From positions 45,153,885 to 45,217,884 of the forward strand of contig CAIIXF020000001.1 in assembly GCA_903813345.2 (NCBI GenBank): a stretch of 64,000 nt of DNA, read 5' to 3'. A model generated the notes under the pieces. It made no database searches. It had not been told where the DNA came from and saw only the letters and a program-made list of their open reading frames with translations. Source of the DNA: Owenia fusiformis (lineage: Eukaryota > Annelida > Polychaeta > Sabellida > Oweniidae). Shown piece after piece: positions 56,101-64,000 of this stretch (position 1 is the first letter of the stretch; each line of letters starts with the position of its first letter). The position numbers were made by a program, and so were the translations under genes.

Positions 56101-59100
56101 TCTATTAAGGAAATACCTAATTTTTGGTTTTATTCTGACTGAGCATTCAGTTCAATAGCCTAAAGAGGAACTGAGAATAAAGGAGATCAGATACATCGAT
56201 ACATACCACTGCTGGAATCCCAATGATAACCAGTGGTAGTTTTAATCTTTTGTTTTTTATTTGTCCTATTATCATTTTACTTCCTACAGTACACCTGATG
56301 GTTATTGTTATATTCACTGACATGCAAAGATCTTTCACACTCTTCATATTTTTATAGATTCCTTTCAAACTATTATCTGTTTAACATACCCCCAGTAGTC
56401 TTTTGATCAATTATCTCGAGAATTATTTTATATATCCCGGAGCTGGGAAAACTCACTGACAGATCTTTTATCTCTTATATTTGTTCTTATTGAGAAATAT
56501 TTCATATTAAACCAATTAATCAATAAATGAATTATGTAATATTGTCTTCCATCGTTTAGGGAAATTAATGTTTCTCTTAGTTTCCGAGAGACACTCATTT
56601 CATGGTCATGTATTTTATTTCTCTTGTTTTTACTAACAAATTTGGATAAGGAAATAAAATAAGCATTTAGCAATGTTAAGCCATTATATAATGAGGTGAA
56701 AATATTTCATAGGAACAGGATGCTGTGGCATAAAAGTATGAACAGTGTCATGTCTCGTAATCTAAGCGAAAGTAACTTTTATTCATTTTCAAAGATTACC
56801 ACATCAAGAATATTGGTTTCTGTTGGTTTTCTGGACATAAGACAGGTGATGCTAGAACATGATTCACAATTACCTAATATTGCTGGCAAAGTACTAAGTC
56901 CGCAAATACAGTTATTCGTGAAGCATTTACACAAGTTCTTAGTACACCTGAAAGGCCTGTAATCAAGCTTGCTATAAAGAAAGCACACTATTTCAATAGA
57001 CATTCACGTAAACTGATTGTTATATGTCCACTGAGTAGTGTATTTTAATTTGTACAGTTGGTGCCATTGTCATGTGGCCCATCAGAGGCTCGCATTGTTG
57101 GCAGAGTATACACTGTTAGATTGGTCGCTATTTGCCTTACGTAAAGGATCCCACAATGTCAAGAAAGATCACATTGATACGAGAAGGCCATTCTCATCCT
57201 AGATTTAGAAAAGAGTATTGAAGTCCTGAGAACAGGAAATCCTCTAATGGACACTGGAGAAGCACAAACATCCAACAAACAATGATTTGGCCAAAGTCTC
57301 AAAATCTCCCCCAGAGAATCACATTTCAGTGAATTGGTTATTTGGTCATGCTTGTCTTTTGGAATCATGTCACTTATATATAAATAGTTGTTATATATAA
57401 GAGTTATTACCAGTTTTGGGGTATAGTTCAGTCAGTCAGTGCAACTATCTTTTATGGTCTGAGGAAGTGTATGACACCCTACATTCATAAGAACATGTTT
57501 GGAGTCATTGTTTCAACTGCATGTTTCTAGATTCTGCTTTACATTAGTTTTTTCCTTTGTCGGTTCTATTGTCACATTGGAATGTTGATTCATATCCCAT
57601 GCATTAAAATTAATTTCTGCAGATTCTCAATTCAATAAACTTAAGTTTTTAATTCAATTATATTCAACATATAATTAATTATTAATTGTAGGATTTATAG
57701 ATTGAAGCATGTCTAATTAGAAGATTATCCACTATGAGAGTTGGAAATATTATTGGGTAAAGACAGCTGAGAACACGGCACAAGTAAATATTCACTCTCA
57801 ATATATTAGTGACTTGGAATATGATAGTTTTGCATAGATGTAAATTGAAAAGAGAGTTCATGTACATTAATATTAATATTAACATATCTACTTCTGTAAA
57901 AGTGAAGTGTCAACTCGCCATTTAAGGTTTCCTCCTCCATAAAGTGTAACCAGTTCTCTATAATATCTTTTTAATATTTTGAGAGAGCATGATTTTGTTT
58001 TTTAATGATTCAGCGCTTTGTTGGCAAATTGAACGGGTGAATAATGTCCATTGATGGCACGATAATTCACTATTTTGCAGATAGAAATTCTGTAAAGCAC
58101 TTGTGAGACCACTGTTTAAATATTAGTGCTACTTGAGTTTGAAAGGCTGGGTATCTTTGGATGAGATGACACGCCAACCTATATACCCCACCCTGAGTAA
58201 CATCGGGTCTCAACAATACCTATCAACAACTATCTGTGTGTCTTTAGTGAGAGCAAATAAACCTTCTTAAACTAATATATGGCTGCTTTCAGTGGTATTA
58301 TCTTGTTGTTTGCCCATCTGCCTAAATGGTTTACTTGTGTCTTCATAAAATCTATGTGGATTTCAAAGAGTCTTCTCACTTCATTAAAAGCTCAACTCAC
58401 GTTTTGTAAAGTATTGGTGTCTGTTCAAATAGTCATTCTCTCGTGGACCTGGCGCACAATTGAGTTATTTGCTCATCTCCCTTCGCCATTATCAGTAATC
58501 ATGTTCCCATAGACCCTACCACTCACTTCTATTCATTCTTGCTTTAAAGGGGTGGGAATGCTTTAAAAGTTCATTGAAGACATAGCTATTAACAAAAATC
58601 GAAGGACAAATCATCTATTCAGAAGTTTTTATACAAAAAGAGTAAATAATTGAAACAAGATTTTATCCTTGTTAACATTTTTTTGGCAGTTGTTAATCCT
58701 GAAATCAGTTTCTGGTAATTAACATGTGATTATACGTGTAATTAAATATTGTTATTTAAATGTTACCAGTAGTACTGTTATGAAATGAAATTAGGTTAAT
58801 AATTCATCAGGTGGACATTATACAACTAATTTGTAGCAAGGTACACTTTGAAATGTTCCTAATTTGTTGATTGTTGACTTTTATAATAATATTTCACCAT
58901 AAGGAGCTTAAGAAATCAAAGGTGTTCTGTATACAATATACAAAATTCTATTCATAATATACAGATTAAAAGCTGATTTAATAATCTTAATAATTTGTGA
59001 TTTATCCTTGTTCTGAGAAAAACTAATGACATTTGAATTTTATATTTTTTATTCTTAACATTCATAAAATGGGTTGTTCCAAATTCTGTATTCAGAATAT

Positions 59101-62100
59101 CTACAGAATATCTGTTATATATAATTATATAAAGTACAGATTTTGATTAATTGTGATTAATGAAGGACATCATGATCAGAGAAATTCTACCTAAAGATAT
59201 AATTTTCAAGTTGAGGCAATGCATCAGGTTCCTTATGATATTATTACAAGTGATAATCTGTATTAATCTAAATTATTGACTTAAGTTCTCTTGATTCAAA
59301 ATATTAACAAGTATTTAATTTAGTACAGGTTAAGTTTTAAGAAAATGCCTTTTTAAATTGCTTTTGTTTTTCGATTTTTTGATAACCTTTTGCTCCATTA
59401 TATGAATGTCATATTCAGTCATTTGCTTGATGTGTTGGCTATTTGTTGACTGATCCATCTCACTTGTCAGAGATTCCATTACTACATAATCTGCTGAGAC
59501 AACACATTAATAGCAGAGAAAGTCAGTTTTAAACAAACCAAGCTACAAGTGATATTGACCAATGATTTTAATTCCAAAACAAACATAATTCATGCATTCA
59601 CACCCGATGAAAGCATATAAAGACTGACAATGTATTTAAAATAGTTTAAAAGAAAGAATGGACTGTATTGAAATGTGTGATAGGTGTTATGGCGTAATTA
59701 AACGCCACTGAGGTATGTATAACTAGCTGCTAAGGCAATATTTGACCAGAAGGGGTGTTATACTTCAGATGAAAGCTCTTGTATACACATTCACTTTTCA
59801 ATTCATATTTATTCACTTTAATTCATTTATGCAGGCTGACTAAGTAGTCACACCAATTGTCTAACTAAATTAATCTTCTGCGCGAAAATAAGAACTGCCA
59901 CCAGTTGCATTCCATATTGACTAAAACCATCAATAAATGCACTTTTTAAGTGCTATCTAACAGGTGAAACTCTACCTTTGTTTTAAAAGATAGAATATGA
60001 GATATAAGGCGTGGCAAAATTGTAATCAATTTCTATGATTTTAAACCAATATGCCTTTTCTGCCACATCTATATATGATATCTCAAAGAAAATTTCGAAA
60101 AAATTAACAATTTGATCACTCATGGATTCAATGATTTGTGTCAAAATAATGTATAAAATATTTTAAAATTTAAAGAGTAAGTCAACTTCTCAGCAACAAT
60201 GAAATTAATTTGATAATGCGAGAGACATTGGAGTCTCTCCAACAGTATAGGGCCAGGGGTCACATTAACAGACCTGGGAAGGATCCAACTTGCTCTAACA
60301 CCCATGTTGTCTATATTCTCCCAGGAAGCGGGCTTGTTATCCGATCTCTCCCAATAGTGTCTGAATAGAGCACACATAACATCTACCGTCTATTAATACA
60401 AAGAGGACAAAAGCATACAACTGGATATTTACAAATGAAATGTCCAAAGGGTTTCCATTATCTGAGCCCTAAGTAGATCAATAACAGTAGAGTTGACCAT
60501 AGCAACTGTCCAAGCCACTAAACATCCATTTCAACCGCACCAAAAATAAATTCATAAAATCTTATGCAAACTGAAAAGGTTGAAGAGTGCTATATGATAA
60601 ATCTGGGAGTTTCAAGAACCTCAAAGTCAACAGCGGTAAATACTCTATGAAAATAGAAGATTGGCCGTCTAAATCTTCCATGATGTTGTGGCATTCTTCA
60701 TCGCAACTGAGTGGCAGAAATGAATGGCTAAAAGGAGTTAAGCCGCTGACAGGTCTGGTGTATGTAAACCTGTTTAGTATTGTATAAATACATCCAACTA
60801 AAATGTTCAGATAATACAATGATAACAAAGCCCTTCCAATGAAACCAGTTATGTAAGTTTAGTTGGAACATTTCACTTTCATTATTAGGAATATTATGAC
60901 AATCTGCTATATTCAAAATATTGCCCCACCTATTTGTATTTAACAATGTCTATGCCAAACATCCTACTACTGTATATAACAACTACATGTCCAAAGATGA
61001 CTAATTTATTAAAGATGCTCAATGAATCTCTTTAGTTTGCAAATATGGTTTCTCACGAAATACATAAGTCAATTGATTTAACTTTCATCAAACTTTTTAA
61101 TCTGGATTTTGAAAAAATATTATATCGAAATCAATAAATTATATTTAGCAGTGTCTATGGTGTGATTGTCTTATCTTTTGCCACCTGTCACCTTCCCAGA
61201 GCTTTTTGGCAAATTCACCCACCTAAACTCATGTTCCATATGATCATATCTTTGGCGACATGCTATACATGTATTTTACTTGGTCCTTATCATTGATGAG
61301 AAAACAGCATATTCACTTGGCATTTTATATGATCATTTGTATATCTTACTGATAACTTATATTCCCATTTTGTCGCACCTAATAATAATGATAATTAATT
61401 GAATATTGGCAGGTATTCTCAGGTAGATCTGAGTATAGCGAAAAGTATTGAATTTGAAAGTATTGACACCCCCCCTCCCTCTTGGTGACTCCATCGAGAA
61501 AACACTTTATACTCTATTGTCTTTGATCAATCAATAGAGTAATTGAAAGTAGTCCCGTGTAATAAGAGTGTCAATTAGTTCCTGTATTGGTTTTTATATT
61601 TAAATAGCTATGATAATAGTGAATATGATATTTCCAATTGGAAAATTAAGTTCTGAGCTAAAAAGTTCTTTAATTAAACGGGAGAATTTCAAGGGAGATG
61701 TCAGTTTTTACGATGATGATGTCAGGAAACAAAGGTAATGATTGATCAATGATGAAAGGTAACTTTGAAATGACTCATGATGATTTTTAACATGTAATTA
61801 AATTTAAGAGAACCATATTTAAATTTGAATTTATATATTTTTATACAATCTGCAAGTACCAACACATAATTTGATATTAAAAATTTAATTTATATTTAAA
61901 ATTATATTAACATTTTATTTATATTAATCAAGAGTGACATTGAAACAATTATTGTTTTATATGAACATAATTTTTGATTATAGCAAAGATATTTAGAGAA
62001 TATTTACAATTACAATTATATATATGACCAAAATATAGATAATTAATACAGAAATGGTGATCTAATGAAAATCAAACATTGGCAAATCAATATACATATA

Positions 62101-64000
62101 TTCATGAATTGACACAACATTGACTCAATTCATATCTAAGTAAAGATGAATTGAGATATGAAATGATTGATTGATAATAATGATGCTAGGATTCCAATAT
62201 ATGTCTCTCTTGAGGTAGATTGAAGAGTCGTTTCTGGAGAAATTCTCTCTAAAAGACAGCTGGTCCAATACTTTAAGTAAACACTCTCCTTTGTCAGAGA
62301 TGAGGGCCAGTAAACATTTTCTCTGAGCACGTTATATTGTGTAACATGCCAACCAAGTTAAATGCTTAGAAAACCACAATTAGAAGACAAGAATAGCGGA
62401 TTATGTAATGTTCACTTTAGTCAGAGTTTGATTTCCATCTCAAGCAGGTGGCTACATCTAGTGGCTGAAATACATACTATTAGCTTATTGTCTACTAGTA
62501 AATATTCCTGCGTTATTTTGGTACCTAATCTTTTTATAGAAATTGTATGTTGCATATTAAAAATAAAACATCTAATAAATACTTCCAAGGAGCTTAATCA
62601 ATATTGATTGATCACTTTAAACTCCATGTATTTTGATTTAACAGCATCTGAATTTAGATTGTTAAGTTTATCTTTTGGTATTAGATCTGTAGTCTGATCT
62701 TCCATAATTGTTGCCAGAAAGTGTTTTAGTAGATTAAAAGATCTTGGTTATAGTTAGGCTCTTGACTTGCTCTTAAGGTGGAGACATTCGTGTTCTGCTT
62801 TATCTAGAGATACATTCTCAGCTACTTTGCCCACTCTTCTTAACTTTGAAGCAACCTAACGCTCTTTGGTGTGAAACATTTTATGTTACCCAGATTCGTT
62901 AGTTCACAATTTGCGGTTTAGGAATTTAATAAATGTTATACAGGCCTGTGAGTTTTATAGTTGCAGCAACGTTGCTTTGTTATTGAGTAAAACTATTTTT
63001 TATTTACATGTGTGAAAATCTTGTCACTATTCTCAGTCGCATACTATATAATCTTTTCTTTTTGTGTCGATGTGGCAGGTACTAATAGTAAAATATGTCA
63101 ATTGAGAGTTTAATTGAAATGATTTTCATTATGATGTAGGTATTTCAAAAGTGACTGAACTAAAACTAAATAGAGGAATTATGAAAAGGGCTGAGACGAT
63201 TAAAATGTATTTTGTTTTGATGATTATTATTAATTTGTCAAGGAAGCTTTTTATTGCTAGCTAAACATTTATGGTCTCCTCTCAGTTGTACTTTGCTCAA
63301 TGCACTTGTATGTGATATAGCATTTCCCAAGACAGGTAAGACAGGTGTGTAGATCTGTAAAAGACCCCCTAGAAAAATAATGAATTTAAAAGGATGTGAA
63401 AAAGCGAGACAATAGGAATAACAATGAAATAGTATGAATATATAAGATGGGATGTAATTATAAAAACATATTGTATGATTTTAAAGATAGATGGATGAAC
63501 CACATAGCATTTATTTTCATGTCATGCAAAATATAATTTTTCAGACTGAGTCAATTGATAGGGAAAATGAGGGGAGTATTTAACTCTAAAAGTACTAATT
63601 CTTTCATTTTCTCAATGGATATCTGCACTATATGACTGAAGATCACCATGCGCACTATTGATTTTAATTCATTTTAGTTTTATTGAAATAAACAATTTCT
63701 TTAAAGCCAGTCTATTGTGTAGAATATCTTTTTCTCGTTGACATAGAATGAATCTAGTTAGTAAAACATTTGATTCACATTTCAAGTGAATAGAAAAGTT
63801 TGTCGACAATTTAGTCTATTATCTACTGATTGAAACACCATGGTTCTATTTATTGAGTTAGGTGTCACTCCACATACAAATATATCAGCATTTAATTCCT
63901 ATCACCAAAATGTCAATAAAACATTTAAAAGAGTAGTATGTCATACAATAATCATAATTCTTAATCAATGACCTTGCACCTTTACAAACTCCTTATATAT
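50146..64000. other. Probable first intron of the PRDM-like gene; no other feature seen
   Basis: Uniformly AT-rich, unusually poor in the inverted-repeat elements that crowd 17-45 kb. None of the open frames is protein-like. The signal-peptide-like frame at 52061 starts at TTG, not ATG. No PR-domain exon, tRNA or conserved RNA recognised. Confidence 0.45.

Overview
The window is nuclear DNA of an invertebrate bilaterian. It is AT-rich, has small GT-AG exons separated by long introns, replication-type histone H1 genes with a 3' stem-loop, a homeobox gene, and many short inverted-repeat transposons. The phylum cannot be fixed from the sequence; a marine lophotrochozoan or ambulacrarian would fit. 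Introns were placed by eye from splice consensus and reading phase. Most long open frames in the window are chance or repeat-derived.

Layout, left to right. (1) 103-9190, minus: the 5' part of a gene for a secreted or membrane protein with LDL-receptor class A repeats (signal-peptide exon plus three domain exons), running off the left edge. (2) 11.4-15.8 kb: two almost identical histone H1 genes, divergently oriented, each with a promoter block and a histone 3' processing stem-loop. (3) 16.6-16.95 kb, minus: two small exons ending in a stop codon and poly(A) signal, the 3' end of an unrecognised gene. (4) 17.5-25.7 kb: a repeat-dense stretch with foldback elements, a nested TA-target element, a long hairpin and a 2.3 kb inverted-repeat element whose two arms carry the same 48-codon frame. 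(5) 25.8-31.5 kb, plus: a complete seven-exon proline iminopeptidase gene (318 aa), with transposons and a decayed non-LTR retrotransposon in its introns. (6) 32.3-36.9 kb: a cluster of inverted-repeat elements whose interiors consist of short, often self-complementary words in both orientations. (7) 39.75-42.68 kb, plus: a complete four-exon homeobox gene (331 aa) with an eh1-like repressor motif, followed by a tandemly repeated 3' region. A weak insulin/relaxin B-chain-like exon lies just upstream at 38.9 kb. (8) 44-50 kb: intergenic DNA with small inverted-repeat elements. (9) 50,109-50,145, plus: a first coding exon resembling the N-terminus of PRDM3/MECOM or PRDM16, preceded by an NRF1-type palindrome. 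The remaining 14 kb looks like its first intron.

The genes are not a pathway; they are unrelated neighbours. The most unusual general feature is the repeat class. At least seven different elements in this one window have terminal inverted repeats plus an interior made from a family-specific short word repeated in both orientations. Two of them share the same 12-bp terminus but use different interior words.
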